From positions 1 to 64,000 of the forward strand of contig JVKM01000024.1 of assembly GCA_001072465.1 (NCBI GenBank): a stretch of DNA of 64,000 nucleotides, read 5' to 3'. Below, piece after piece: positions 48,857-58,112 of the stretch. Source of the DNA: Xylanimonas cellulosilytica. GTDB lineage: Bacteria > Actinomycetota > Actinomycetes > Actinomycetales > Actinomycetaceae. The position numbers and the translations under genes are program-made. A model generated the notes under the pieces. It saw nothing but the letters and a program-made list of their open reading frames with translations. It searched no databases and was not told the DNA's origin. How positions within the stretch are numbered: position 1 is the stretch's first letter; each line of letters opens with the position of its first letter.

Positions 48857-51800
48857 TCACTCGGAGCGCAGGGCTTCCACTGGATCCTGACGCGAGGCGC
48901 GCGAGGCCGGGATGATGCCTGCGATGACGGTCAGGCCAACGGACACCGCGATGAGGGTCAGGGCCGTGAGCGGCGAGAGCTGGGCAATGTTCTCCACGTT
49001 GAACGAGGAGTACGCGATGCCGTTCGCAACCGCACACAGTCCGTAGGTGACGCCCACGCCGATCAGGCCCGCCAAGAGGCCTTCGATGACGGTCTCGGCG
49101 TTGAACACGCGGGACACGTCGCCCTTCGAGGCGCCGATCGAACGCAGGATGCCGATCTCCTTACGACGCTCGAGCACCGAAATGTAGGTGATGATCGAAA
49201 TCATGATCGACGAGACCACCAGCGAGATCGACACGAAGGCGATGAGCAGCCAGGAGATGATGTCGACGATCTTGGTCACCGAGCTCATGAGCGCGCCCAT
49301 GACGTCGGAGTAGGTGATGACCTTGTCGGTCGCGCCCGCCGCTTTGTTGTCGGCGTTGTAGGTGTCCAGGGCGGCCTTCACCTTGTCCTTGTCCGCGAAG
49401 GACTTGGGGTAGATGGAGATGTTCGACGGGGAGGCGATATCCGCCCATCCCAGGTTCCTCAGGTTCGTCTCGAGAGTCGGCACGTTCGTGGAGAACATGG
49501 TCGCCATGAGGGCCGCGAGGGACTTCTCGTCCACGTTGGACTGGAAGGCCTCGGCGAAGGCCTGCGGGTCCATGGAGAAGGCGCTCGACATGTTCGTGGC
49601 GAACTGCTCCATGGTGGAGCCGATCTGCTCGCCGATCGCGGTCGACAGCTGCGTCATCATCGAGGTCATCGCGTTCGTCATGGCTTCCTGCATGACCTGG
49701 CCGATGACGGCGCTCACGCCCTGGGTGAGGGTGGTTCCCAGCTGGGCGGCGATCTGCGTGGAGATCGCGTTCATGACCTGAGTGGAGATGTCGGTGCCGA
49801 TCTGGGCCAGGGCGGGGTCCTCACCGAGGGCCTTCGTTAGATTGGCGGCGAGCTTGTCGGAGTCGACGACCTGGTCGGAGGAGACGGCCGCGCGCAGCTG
49901 CTCGAGCACCTCGGGCTGGGAGAAGTACGCCGAGGCCAGGGTCGCGAAGTCGGTCGTTCCGCCCGCCTCGATCTGCTCGCGGGCGTAGTCCTGGAACCCC
50001 TGGGCGATCTGGGAGGCCTGGGCGCTCAGGTAGTCGGCCGCGCCATCCTTGACGGCGCCGTCGGCCAGGGCCGAGCGGATGATCGTCTGGAAGTCGACGT
50101 TGGCCAGCTGCGGCAGGTCCTTGCTCAGCTCTCCGAAGTCGAGGCCGGACAGGTCGAAGGCCATGCCGGACTGGGCGCCAGACTGCGCGGCGAGGGCCGA
50201 CAGGTCGATGGTCGACAGGTCCAGGCCCGACATATCGAGGTTGGAGAAGTCGAGGCCGGACAAGTCGAGGCCGGAAAAGTCCAGGCCCGACAGGTCCATC
50301 TGCATCTTGTTGGGGTCGATCTGGAAGGCGGCGGAGAGCTTGGACTCATCCACCGTGAACAGGGAGGACATGTCGAAGCCGCCGGACTGGCTCTTCTGCT
50401 TGTCCGCCAGCTCCTTGAAGGTCTTGCCGGTGAAAACGTCAACGTCGGGCTTGGCGCGCTGGGCCTTGACGATCGGGCTGGCCGCCGCCTCCTCGATGAT
50501 CTGGTAGGTCAGGGCGGGCGTGTAGGCGATGCCCTGACGCAGGGCGCCGCCCTTGTCGGAGTTGGGCTTGACGATACCGGAGATCGTCAGCTGCTGGCCG
50601 CCGTCGACGAGCTTCTTCATGTAGTCCGCGTCGGAGGAACGGTCCGTCCAGACCTTGTAGGTATCGTCCCACGTGTACTTGTCGAAAGCGTTGACGCGGC
50701 GGAAGGTCGTGCCCAAGATCGCGGAGTAGTCGTAGGTCGCGGCAGCGGCCCCGGACTGCGCGCCCGACTGCGCCCCGGACTGCTTCTTATCCCCCAGGGT
50801 GCCCTGGTAGTAGCTGCGCATCAGGTCGTCGAACTCCTTGTGGTCTTTGAGACCCAGGGTGTATTCGAAGAGGTTGGGGATGTTGCCGTCCTCATCCAGG
50901 ACCAGGACGACCTGGTTCGCGCCGCTCGGCCAGGAGCCGGCGACCACGTCGTACGCGGAGGTGTACAGCGAGGTCGTGGCGGGCATCTGATAGAAGGCGT
51001 TCGTTAACACCATCGACCCGAAGGCCCCGGAACCAAAACCGGCTTCCATCTGCTTCATCGACTGGTCGGGGCTGACCTGCACGACCTCTTTAGATGTGTC
51101 AGTTTGGTAGATCTGCGGGACGATGTCGTAGTCGTACTCGATCGCGTTGACCATCGTGTTGATGCCGCCGCCGTTGTTGTCCAGGTAGGTCTTGAGCGAG
51201 GCCAGGTCGTTCGTCTTCGCGTCACGGATCGAGTCAGCGAAGGTGCGCAGCTTGGAGACGCCGACCTTGCCGTCGGGCGCGGGCTGGGAGTCTTTGGAGT
51301 CCGAGGCCGACACGGACAGCGCGGCGGTCATGTCGATGCCGCTCTTTTGGATCGTCAGCGGGTACGCGCCCAGCGTCTCCTCTTCGGTTTTGGCGATGTA
51401 GGCGTTGGTGCCGTTGGCCAGCGCGAGGATCGCGGCGATGCCGATGATGCCGATGGACCCCGCGAAGGAGGTCATGAGGGTGCGGCCCTTCTTCGTCATC
51501 AGGTTGTTGGCCGACAGGGACAGGGCCGTGAGGAAGCCCATCGAGGTGCGTCGCGCGGGTTTCGCCTCACGTCGGTCTTCGGCGGCGGGCTCGAAAGGAT
51601 CGGAGTCGGCGACGATGCAGCCGTCGGCCAGCTCGACGATGCGGGTCGCGTACTGGTGGGCCAGCTCGGGGTTGTGCGTGACCATGATGACGAGGCGGTC
51701 GCGGGCCACGTCGCGCAGCAGATCCATGACCTGCACGCTCGTCTTGGAGTCGAGGGCACCGGTGGGCTCGTCGGCCAGCAGGATCTCGGGGTCGTTGATG

Positions 51801-52267
51801 AGGGCGCGCGCAATGGCGACACGCTGCATCTGGCCGCCCGACATCTGCGAGGGTTTCTTGTGGACGTGATCCTTCAGGCCGACGCGCGTCAGTGCGTCGA
51901 GGGCGCGCTTGCGGCGCTCGGAGCGCGAGACGCCCGACAGGGTCAGGGCTAGCTCGACGTTAGCCAGGACGGACTGGTGCGGGATCAGGTTGTAGGCCTG
52001 GAAGACGAAGCCGATGCGGTTGTTGCGGTAGGCGTCCCAGTCGCGGGCCTTGTAGTCCTTCGTCGAAATGCCGTCGATGACGAGGTCGCCGCTCTGGAAG
52101 CGGTCGAGGCCACCGATGACGTTGAGCATCGTCGTCTTGCCGGAGCCTGACTGGCCCAGCACGGCCACAAACTCGTTGTCGCGGAACGCCACGGAGACCT
52201 TGTTGAGCGCCACCTGCACGAGGTTGGCGGTCTGGTAGGCCTTGACGATCTCCTTGAGCTCTAGCAC
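48857..52267 (-). CDS. MacB-like ABC transporter: ATPase fused to FtsX-type permease with a very large extracytoplasmic domain
   Basis: 1136 aa. ATPase at the N terminus (1-230): Walker A GQSGSGKTT, signature MSGGQMQRVAIARAL, Walker B ILLADEPTGALD. A first transmembrane helix follows (GSIGIIGIAAILAL, about 275), then about 700 residues outside the membrane and three C-terminal helices (SWLLIAFVSISLVVSSIMISIITYI..., GLLAGLIGVGVTYGL, ALTLIAVSVGLTVIAGIIPA). The outer part contains SGLDL/SGLDF repeats and SGAQSGAQ blocks. Start at GTG 52267, after GGAAGG. Exporter or mechanotransmission role, substrate unknown. Confidence 0.85.
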   Translation of the reverse strand: MLELKEIVKAYQTANLVQVALNKVSVAFRDNEFVAVLGQSGSGKTTMLNVIGGLDRFQSGDLVIDGISTKDYKARDWDAYRNNRIGFVFQAYNLIPHQSVLANVELALTLSGVSRSERRKRALDALTRVGLKDHVHKKPSQMSGGQMQRVAIARALINDPEILLADEPTGALDSKTSVQVMDLLRDVARDRLVIMVTHNPELAHQYATRIVELADGCIVADSDPFEPAAEDRREAKPARRTSMGFLTALSLSANNLMTKKGRTLMTSFAGSIGIIGIAAILALANGTNAYIAKTEEETLGAYPLTIQKSGIDMTAALSVSASDSKDSQPAPDGKVGVSKLRTFADSIRDAKTNDLASLKTYLDNNGGGINTMVNAIEYDYDIVPQIYQTDTSKEVVQVSPDQSMKQMEAGFGSGAFGSMVLTNAFYQMPATTSLYTSAYDVVAGSWPSGANQVVLVLDEDGNIPNLFEYTLGLKDHKEFDDLMRSYYQGTLGDKKQSGAQSGAQSGAAAATYDYSAILGTTFRRVNAFDKYTWDDTYKVWTDRSSDADYMKKLVDGGQQLTISGIVKPNSDKGGALRQGIAYTPALTYQIIEEAAASPIVKAQRAKPDVDVFTGKTFKELADKQKSQSGGFDMSSLFTVDESKLSAAFQIDPNKMQMDLSGLDFSGLDLSGLDFSNLDMSGLDLSTIDLSALAAQSGAQSGMAFDLSGLDFGELSKDLPQLANVDFQTIIRSALADGAVKDGAADYLSAQASQIAQGFQDYAREQIEAGGTTDFATLASAYFSQPEVLEQLRAAVSSDQVVDSDKLAANLTKALGEDPALAQIGTDISTQVMNAISTQIAAQLGTTLTQGVSAVIGQVMQEAMTNAMTSMMTQLSTAIGEQIGSTMEQFATNMSSAFSMDPQAFAEAFQSNVDEKSLAALMATMFSTNVPTLETNLRNLGWADIASPSNISIYPKSFADKDKVKAALDTYNADNKAAGATDKVITYSDVMGALMSSVTKIVDIISWLLIAFVSISLVVSSIMISIITYISVLERRKEIGILRSIGASKGDVSRVFNAETVIEGLLAGLIGVGVTYGLCAVANGIAYSSFNVENIAQLSPLTALTLIAVSVGLTVIAGIIPASRASRQDPVEALRSE
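50190..50303. repeat. 15-bp-period repeats encoding SGLDL/F pentapeptides
   Basis: About seven consecutive five-residue units (DLSGLDFSGLDLSGLDFSNL, then DMSGLDLSTIDLSAL) resemble pentapeptide repeats, in the extracytoplasmic part of the ABC fusion protein. At the DNA level the units share gtcgaggccggacaa-type sequence. Confidence 0.8.
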
Positions 52268-52492
52268 GCTTTGCCTTCCCACTCACAGTTAGTTTCTTGA
52301 CAACTATATCAGCTGCCCTCTACAAGCTTAGTTGGGATACGCCCCTCCCAAACTCTCGCTCTCACTGATTAACCCCTGATCGTCCCCTGACAAGCCCCTG
52401 AAGTCGTATCTCCCCCGTCACATCGAGGTCCCCGAAACCCAGCCCCGGCCTCGTCCATCGGCTGCCTACCGAGGTGCGCGAGACTGAGCGGC

Positions 52493-52498
52493 TAGACT
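52493..52498 (+). promoter_or_regulatory. -10 box, leaderless start of the GNAT gene
   Basis: TAGACT, six bases, ATG at 52505. The 220 bases before it hold no gene. Confidence 0.6.
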
Positions 52499-52504
52499 GA
52501 TCCC

Positions 52505-53077
52505 ATGACCGACCTCACCCAGATTCCCGTGCCCAACGAAGGGCCGATCACCGACAAAGTCAGGGAAATCTACGAGCGTTCCTTCCCGCCCGAGGAGCAG
52601 ATCCCCCTTCCCGAGCTGCTGGCAAGCGCGCAGATGGACGAGGTCTCCTTCCTCGCGTGGATCGATCCTTCCCTGCCCGCGGGCGAGGACGGGGCCGGCA
52701 ACGTGGTCGCCCTGACTTTCTCCTTCGTCTTCCCCGACCTGTTCTACCTGGGCTTCCTCGCGGTGGACGGGCGCACGCGCAGCGCGGGCTACGGCACGCG
52801 CATCCTCACCCATTTCCGCGAGCGCTACGGCGACGTTCCGCAGCTGCTCGAGATCGAGCCGGTCGTGCGCGAGGCCTGGAACTACCAGCAGCGCGTGCGA
52901 CGCCTGAAGTTCTACGAGCGCAACGGTTTCGCGGTGACGAACATGCTCACGCACGAGGCCGACCAGACGTACCGGGTCCTGGCACGCGACGGGATCGTGA
53001 GCCCGCAGCGCCTGGAGGAGGCGCTCAATTCGGTGACCGACGACCCGGCGTACGCGTCACGGGTGACGACGGACTAA
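52505..53077 (+). CDS. GNAT-family N-acetyltransferase-like protein
   Basis: 190 aa. GNAT core: FYLGFLAVDGRTRSAGYGTRILTHFRERYGD (acetyl-CoA loop, about 80-110), then EIEPVVREAWNYQQRVRRLKFYERNGF. A long N-terminal segment (VREIYERSFPPEEQIPLPELL) is typical of a subgroup with unknown acceptors. Convergent with the antiporter gene. Confidence 0.82.
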   Translation: MTDLTQIPVPNEGPITDKVREIYERSFPPEEQIPLPELLASAQMDEVSFLAWIDPSLPAGEDGAGNVVALTFSFVFPDLFYLGFLAVDGRTRSAGYGTRILTHFRERYGDVPQLLEIEPVVREAWNYQQRVRRLKFYERNGFAVTNMLTHEADQTYRVLARDGIVSPQRLEEALNSVTDDPAYASRVTTD

Positions 53078-53091
53078 CGCCCTCCCCGGGG

Positions 53092-55014
53092 TCAGTGGCC
53101 GACGCCGCTGCTGGAGACCAGGAGGATTTCCTCGTTGTCGAGTCGGGCGAGCGCACCTTCTAGGGCCGCCGAGGAGAAGATACCCTCGTCGCGGGCCTGC
53201 AGGAGAGCGTCGCGCTGGGCGTGGATGGCCTCCAGCGCGAGTTCACGGATCTGGTCGCGCGTGAAGGAACGCTCAACCTCCTCCTCACTCAAGTCGACAG
53301 TGCCGTGGCCGTCGTCGTCCGTCTCGCTCACGGAAGCCGCGGCCTGGGTGGTGGCGTCCTGCAGGATGTCGGTGAGGACGCGGTCAGCGGCGTGCGCCGT
53401 CCGCACTTGCTCACCCATGGCCTCGTCAGTGAGCGCATGCCCCAGCCGGGAGAGTGTGCGCGAGACACCCGCGGAGAGCAGGGTCTTGCCGTCGACCTCG
53501 TGGATAGCCTGCGCGAGGGCCGTATCCACCAGCGCGGAGCCCATCACCTTCAGGAGCCGTGCACGCTCCTCCTCGGTAATATCTCCCGTTGCCATCTGCG
53601 GTTTCACGAGACGAATCAGCGCCGGCAGGGTCAGGCCCTGGATGACGAGAGCGCCGGCCGCGATGAACAGCGCGATCGAGAGCAGGAGCGCACGCATCGG
53701 AGCGTGCGTCGAGATTGTCTGCGCGGCCGCCAGGGTGATCGCGCCGCGCATGCCCGCCCAGACGATGACACTACCCTCGCGCGGGCCCAGCGGTTCGTTC
53801 TCGAAGTAATCCAGGTCGGATCCGCGCATGGCGTTGCGGCGCGCGCGACGCTTGAGACGGCGACGATAGAGGTTGAGCGCCTCTTCCCAGCGTTCGGGAC
53901 TCAGGTCGCGGGCCTCGAGCATGTCGGCATCGACCTCACTCGCCTTGTGCATGCGCTTCTCGAAACGCTCGATGCGCGCGGCCTCGGCCTCGTAGCGCCG
54001 CTGTCGGCGCTTGTGCCGGTGGTCCAGCCAGGTGAACATCAACGCGATGAAGACGGCTCGAATGACCATGATGAGCGTGCCGAGGGTGAGGGCGAGGAAG
54101 GCGGCGAAGGCCAAGCCACCGGAGAACGCGGCGGTCTCCTCGACAATGCCGAAGGCCTGCAGGCCCATCGTCAGGAAGATCCCGCTCTCCAAGACGAGCG
54201 TCATGGTCTGCCAGTTCTGCTGGGAGAATCGCCTGTTCATCGCGGAGATCGTGGCGGCACGGCGACGCGAGACGACCAGGCCGGCGACGACGGCGGCGAC
54301 GAGGCCGGAGCCTCCCAGGTGCTCGGCGGGGATCGAGGCAATGAAAGGCATCGTGAACGAGAAGACTGTATCGGCCGAAGGCTCCTTGATGAGGGCGCGC
54401 AGGCGCACGCCGACCTCGCCAACGACCCAGCCAATCGCAGCTGCGATACCGAGCGCAAGAGCGACCTTGCCGATGAGCAGGCCCGGATTGAGGGCATGTT
54501 CGTCGGCGGCGAGGCCGGCGCTCATCGCTGCGGAGAGCAGAACCAGCGAGGTCGCGTCGTTGAAGAGGCCCTCGCCTTCGAGCACGGTGATGATGCGGTG
54601 GGAGACACCGGAGCGTTTCGCGATCGAGATGGCGACCGCGTCCGTCGGCGACAGGACCGCACCCAGTGCGACGCCCCAGGGCAGGGAGATCGCGGGGACC
54701 AGCCAGTTGATGACGAAGCCGACCGCGAAGGCGGACAGGAATACGAGGGGAATCGCGAGCATCGCGACGGCATGCATCTCGCGACGGAAGTCCATGGTCG
54801 GCATACGCACGGCCGCCGAGAACAGCAGGGGCGGCAGCACCATCTCGAGGATGATGTGCGGCTCGATCTCAATGGCCCCCACCTGCGGCAGGAACCCAAT
54901 CGCCAGGCCGACGACCAGCAGGATCAAGGGGGATGCCACGCCCACCTTGGGGGCGATGAATTGGCATGCCACGATGATGAGCATTCCGGCCACGGCAATA
55001 AGAAGGGGTTCCAC
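53092..55014 (-). CDS. Na+/H+ antiporter, CPA1 (NhaP-type)
   Basis: 640 aa. About twelve membrane segments; CPA1 signatures LEMVLPPLLFSAAVRMP, GVALGAVLSPTDAVAISIAKRSG, LEGEGLFNDATSLVL (with the Asn-Asp pair needed for ion exchange) and VIVWAGMRGAITLAAAQT. A charged cytoplasmic loop (HKRRQRRYEAEAARIERFEKRM) and a C-terminal cytoplasmic region follow. GTG start with TACAAT six bases upstream, so probably leaderless. Confidence 0.9.
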   Translation of the reverse strand: MEPLLIAVAGMLIIVACQFIAPKVGVASPLILLVVGLAIGFLPQVGAIEIEPHIILEMVLPPLLFSAAVRMPTMDFRREMHAVAMLAIPLVFLSAFAVGFVINWLVPAISLPWGVALGAVLSPTDAVAISIAKRSGVSHRIITVLEGEGLFNDATSLVLLSAAMSAGLAADEHALNPGLLIGKVALALGIAAAIGWVVGEVGVRLRALIKEPSADTVFSFTMPFIASIPAEHLGGSGLVAAVVAGLVVSRRRAATISAMNRRFSQQNWQTMTLVLESGIFLTMGLQAFGIVEETAAFSGGLAFAAFLALTLGTLIMVIRAVFIALMFTWLDHRHKRRQRRYEAEAARIERFEKRMHKASEVDADMLEARDLSPERWEEALNLYRRRLKRRARRNAMRGSDLDYFENEPLGPREGSVIVWAGMRGAITLAAAQTISTHAPMRALLLSIALFIAAGALVIQGLTLPALIRLVKPQMATGDITEEERARLLKVMGSALVDTALAQAIHEVDGKTLLSAGVSRTLSRLGHALTDEAMGEQVRTAHAADRVLTDILQDATTQAAASVSETDDDGHGTVDLSEEEVERSFTRDQIRELALEAIHAQRDALLQARDEGIFSSAALEGALARLDNEEILLVSSSGVGH

Positions 55015-55020
55015 AGGTCA

Positions 55021-55026
55021 ATTGTA
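55021..55026 (-). promoter_or_regulatory. -10 box, leaderless start of the antiporter gene
   Basis: TACAAT on the minus strand, six bases before GTG at 55014. Confidence 0.6.
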
Positions 55027-55202
55027 TTGCGAGCAACCCACGCGGCGTCGTTGCCATCTCACCACAGTGGCTACGTGCGCCGCGAACTCGCGCGGCGTAC
55101 CACGCCCCGCCCTCCTGCCTTCCACACCATCCCCGAATGTCAAACAGATCCACACGAGCAGAGCACGTGCTACCATTGACGTATAGGTTCAAGGAGGTTC
55201 TC

Positions 55203-55796
55203 ATGACCGCTTACGACCACTCATCGGGGTACACCTACGGAACCGATGCCGTTCCCTCGTCTCCACTCACGCTCGAGGATCTACGCCAGATCGAGGCCGC
55301 GGCGCACGTCCAGCCCGGTGACGCCGAGCTGCTCGCACGAGCAGAACCCATCCTGGCGCCGCATGCCATGGAAATGGTCGACACGTGGCGCGGAATTCTG
55401 GCTCAAAAGACGTATCTGGCAGCCCATTCCGCGCACCCGGACGGGCAGCCTAACCCCGAGTACGCGCAGGCGTCAAAGCCGCGCTTCGCCCAGTGGATCA
55501 TCGACATGTGCACGCGCGAGCGTGACCAGGCGTGGTTGGACTACCAGTACCTGATCGGCGCACGGCATATGTCCGCGGCGAAGAACGCGGCGGATGGGGC
55601 GGACTCGACGCCATTCGTGCCACTGCGCTACGTGCTCGCCTTCATCGCGCCCACTGTGGAGGTCGGTCACCGTCTCCTCGCGGAGGGCTTCGAGGGTGAG
55701 GAACTGAGCTCCGTCCGTGACGCTTGGACTCGCGCTGTGACTGTCGCCGTGACAGTGTGGGCGTATGCCTACCGAGAGCACCCCGAGCAGTTCTGA
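55203..55796 (+). CDS. protoglobin-domain protein
   Basis: 197 aa. Single-domain protoglobin: AEPILAPHAMEMVDTWRGILAQKTYLAAHS, then RDQAWLDYQYLIGARHMSAAKNAAD, where the His of GARHM matches the proximal haem ligand, and YVLAFIAPTVEVGHRLLAEGF. Protoglobins bind O2, CO and NO; physiological role here unknown. ATG 55203 has AAGGAGG at ideal spacing and TATAGG further up as a possible -10. The last 32 bases overlap the ogt start, so the two are coupled. Confidence 0.85.
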   Translation: MTAYDHSSGYTYGTDAVPSSPLTLEDLRQIEAAAHVQPGDAELLARAEPILAPHAMEMVDTWRGILAQKTYLAAHSAHPDGQPNPEYAQASKPRFAQWIIDMCTRERDQAWLDYQYLIGARHMSAAKNAADGADSTPFVPLRYVLAFIAPTVEVGHRLLAEGFEGEELSSVRDAWTRAVTVAVTVWAYAYREHPEQF

Positions 55797-56370
55797 TCCG
55801 GCGCTCGCCACCTACGACTCCCCCATCGGCCGCCTCACGCTGGCCGCTCGGGGCGGTGCGTTCGTTGGCTTGTGGGTGGCCAGGCAGCGATTCTTCGGTG
55901 CTCCCTTCGGGATCGACGAGGCCGTGGCGCGCTCCGCACTCGACCTGACCTCGCCCAATTCCCGGGATGTTGTCCTCGCCGAGGCCGGGTGGGGCGAGGC
56001 CGACGCGCGGGCTCTGGGCATGGCGGTGGCGTGGCTCGACGGATACTTCGCGGGCGAGACCCCCTCCCCCGCCGCCGTTCCTCTCGCTCCTGCGGGCACG
56101 GACTTCCAGAGGCGCGTGTGGGAGGCGATGGATGCTATCCCCTACGGCGCGACATGTACCTACGGGCATCTCGCGGCCACGCTGCGGGACGAAGGCGTGC
56201 CCGCGTCAGCCCAGGCGGTCGGCGGAGCGGTGGGGCGCAATCCCCTGCTGCTCATCCGCCCCTGCCACCGGGTCGTGGCAGCCACCGGCCCGGGCGGCTA
56301 CGCGGCGGGAGGGGACGTGAAAGCCTGGCTGCTTGCGCACGAGGCGGCCACGGCCTCGTCGGCCAACTAA
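55765..56370 (+). CDS. ogt: methylated-DNA-protein-cysteine methyltransferase
   Basis: 201 aa. Repairs O6-alkylguanine by transferring the alkyl group to its own Cys. Active-site motif IRPCHRVV near 170, HTH part FQRRVWEAMDAIPYGATCTYGHLA. Overlaps the protoglobin gene by 32 bases in another frame; an internal start is possible, but SDPALATYDSPIGRLTL begins close to the ATG. Convergent with the next gene. Confidence 0.93.
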   Translation: MPTESTPSSSDPALATYDSPIGRLTLAARGGAFVGLWVARQRFFGAPFGIDEAVARSALDLTSPNSRDVVLAEAGWGEADARALGMAVAWLDGYFAGETPSPAAVPLAPAGTDFQRRVWEAMDAIPYGATCTYGHLAATLRDEGVPASAQAVGGAVGRNPLLLIRPCHRVVAATGPGGYAAGGDVKAWLLAHEAATASSAN

Positions 56371-56371
56371 C

Positions 56372-57694
56372 TCAGCCGTTCGCCCGGTCGGCCTCGATCG
56401 CCTGCTCGACCAGGGCCTCGTCGACGGGCAGAGCCTCGCGCGCGTACGCGGCGGCGTCATTCTGGGTGTCGGCGATCTGCTCGGCGATCAAGTCGGCCTC
56501 GCGGCGCAGCTCGGTGCCATCAACGACCGAGGCCTTGGCGAGGGTGCGGGCCTGGGCGCGGTGCTCGTCCGTGTACTCCAGGTCGTCGGCGTGCTTGCGC
56601 ACGAGGACGCGGATGAGCTTGCGGCGCAGGTTCTCCTCGCGCAGGACGGCGGAGCGCTCACGCAGCCAGCCGACCGCGAGGACGACGAGGAGGGCGACGC
56701 CCAGCCAGCCGATGATCGGATACATGCCGCCGATCAGCTTCTTGAAGCCCATGAGCGAGGCCGCGTAGCCCACGGCGACGACGCCGACGAGGACGATGCG
56801 CATACGGCCGGTCTCCCCGCCCGAGAAGCGGCGCGCCGTCGAGTAGAACAGCGAGAAGACCGTGTTATAGATGAGCGCGAAAATGATGAGCGTGTAGATG
56901 AAGGCGAAGGCCGGGTGGATCGAGCGCGCGATCTCGAGGGCGGGAACGTTCACGTCCCAGATGCGGTCCATGTTCAGGTACAGGCACAGGGCATCCGCGC
57001 CGATCACGAGGGCGATGATGGTGCCGCCCACGCGACCCGCGCGGCGGGCCTCGCCGATGCGTAGCACCGAGCCGCCCAGCACGAAGGCCATGGCGATGCC
57101 GTTGACGACGCACAGCGCGAAGTAGTTGATCGTGGAGAGCCACAGGTTGGGCAGCGCCGGGGTGACCTGGGTGGCGGCGGCGTTGAGCTCGGCGACGCCC
57201 GGGTGCGGGGTGGCCAGCGAGTAGACGGTCAGGATCGTGATAGCGACGATGATCATGGGCGTAAAGACGCCGATCACCTTCATGATCCGGTCGAAGTCCA
57301 GGAAGGCCGTGAGAATAACCAACACCGCGCACAGGGCGCTGCCCGCCCACGCGGGCAGACCGAACTGCTGCTCGAGGTTGGCTCCCGCGCCCGCGAGCAT
57401 CACGAAGCCCATCGCGAAGCCCGAGAAAACGAGCACGACGTCGATGACGCGACGCAGCGCCGGGTGAGTGATGCGTTCGAAGACCTCGTCATGGTGGCCG
57501 GAACGGTAGTAGGAGCCCAGCTGGAGCGCGACGACGCCGAAGACGACGTTGAGGACGCCCAGGACCGCGATACCGATCAGGCCCTTCGCGCCGAACGAAA
57601 GGAAGTACTGGAGCAAGTCCTGGCCGGATGCCAGGCCCGCGCCGATAATGACTCCCACGTAGGCGAAGGCGACAGAGAGGTACTTCTTGGACAT
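56372..57694 (-). CDS. YkvI-type membrane transporter of the APC superfamily
   Basis: 440 aa, about ten to eleven membrane helices. Starts YLSVAFAYVGVIIGAGLASGQDLLQYFLSFG, the YkvI hallmark with the unwound GAG helix common to LeuT-fold carriers. A long charged C-terminal tail (LRERSAVLREENLRRKLIRVLVRKHADDLEY...) is cytoplasmic. Substrate unknown. GGAAGGAC precedes the ATG. Confidence 0.82.
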   Translation of the reverse strand: MSKKYLSVAFAYVGVIIGAGLASGQDLLQYFLSFGAKGLIGIAVLGVLNVVFGVVALQLGSYYRSGHHDEVFERITHPALRRVIDVVLVFSGFAMGFVMLAGAGANLEQQFGLPAWAGSALCAVLVILTAFLDFDRIMKVIGVFTPMIIVAITILTVYSLATPHPGVAELNAAATQVTPALPNLWLSTINYFALCVVNGIAMAFVLGGSVLRIGEARRAGRVGGTIIALVIGADALCLYLNMDRIWDVNVPALEIARSIHPAFAFIYTLIIFALIYNTVFSLFYSTARRFSGGETGRMRIVLVGVVAVGYAASLMGFKKLIGGMYPIIGWLGVALLVVLAVGWLRERSAVLREENLRRKLIRVLVRKHADDLEYTDEHRAQARTLAKASVVDGTELRREADLIAEQIADTQNDAAAYAREALPVDEALVEQAIEADRANG

Positions 57695-57834
57695 AGGGTC
57701 CTTCCGATTGCAAACGTTTCACGAGGCCGTGGCCCCGTTCCACGGTAGACGCTCATCCGGGTGTCAGGTATGTCCGTGGGAAATTGTTCACGCTCACGAT
57801 GAGCAACAGAGGCACAGGTGTGTACACAATGTAC

Positions 57835-57840
57835 TAAAAT
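57835..57840 (+). promoter_or_regulatory. -10 box and dyad of the toxin-antitoxin operon
   Basis: TAAAAT, six bases, ATG at 57847 (leaderless). Immediately upstream, about 57820-57834, GTGTACAC and GTAC-ACAAT-GTAC dyads overlap the promoter, as expected for an autoregulatory operator. Confidence 0.55.
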
Positions 57841-57846
57841 GACACT

Positions 57847-58110
57847 ATGAACACACTCGCTACGACGCTGTCTACTCGAGAGCTCCGTGCAAACCTCTCC
57901 GACGTCCTCGGACGAGCTTCCTACGGCGGCGAAAGAATTGGCGTAACAAAGAACGGCCGTCTCACTGCGATCGTGATCGGCATCGACGACTTGTTGGCCC
58001 TGGAAGAACTCGAGGATGCGCGCGATCTTGCGGCCTTCCGGGAGGCAGTACGCAACGACGACGGACAGCGCGTGAGCCTGGCCAACCTGCGCGCTGAACT
58101 CAACGACTAG
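57847..58110 (+). CDS. Phd/YefM-family antitoxin
   Basis: 87 aa. Phd/YefM fold: LSTRELRANLSDVLGRASYGGERIGVTKNGRLTAIVIGIDDLLALEELED, ending in an acidic/helical toxin-binding tail. Binds its own promoter and neutralises the RelE-type toxin encoded two bases downstream. Confidence 0.9.
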   Translation: MNTLATTLSTRELRANLSDVLGRASYGGERIGVTKNGRLTAIVIGIDDLLALEELEDARDLAAFREAVRNDDGQRVSLANLRAELND

Positions 58111-58112
58111 CG

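Noticed and set aside
53221-55179. 652-aa rightward frame opposite the antiporter
   Set aside because: Arg/Asp/Gly/His-rich shadow; the leftward frame has transporter signatures.
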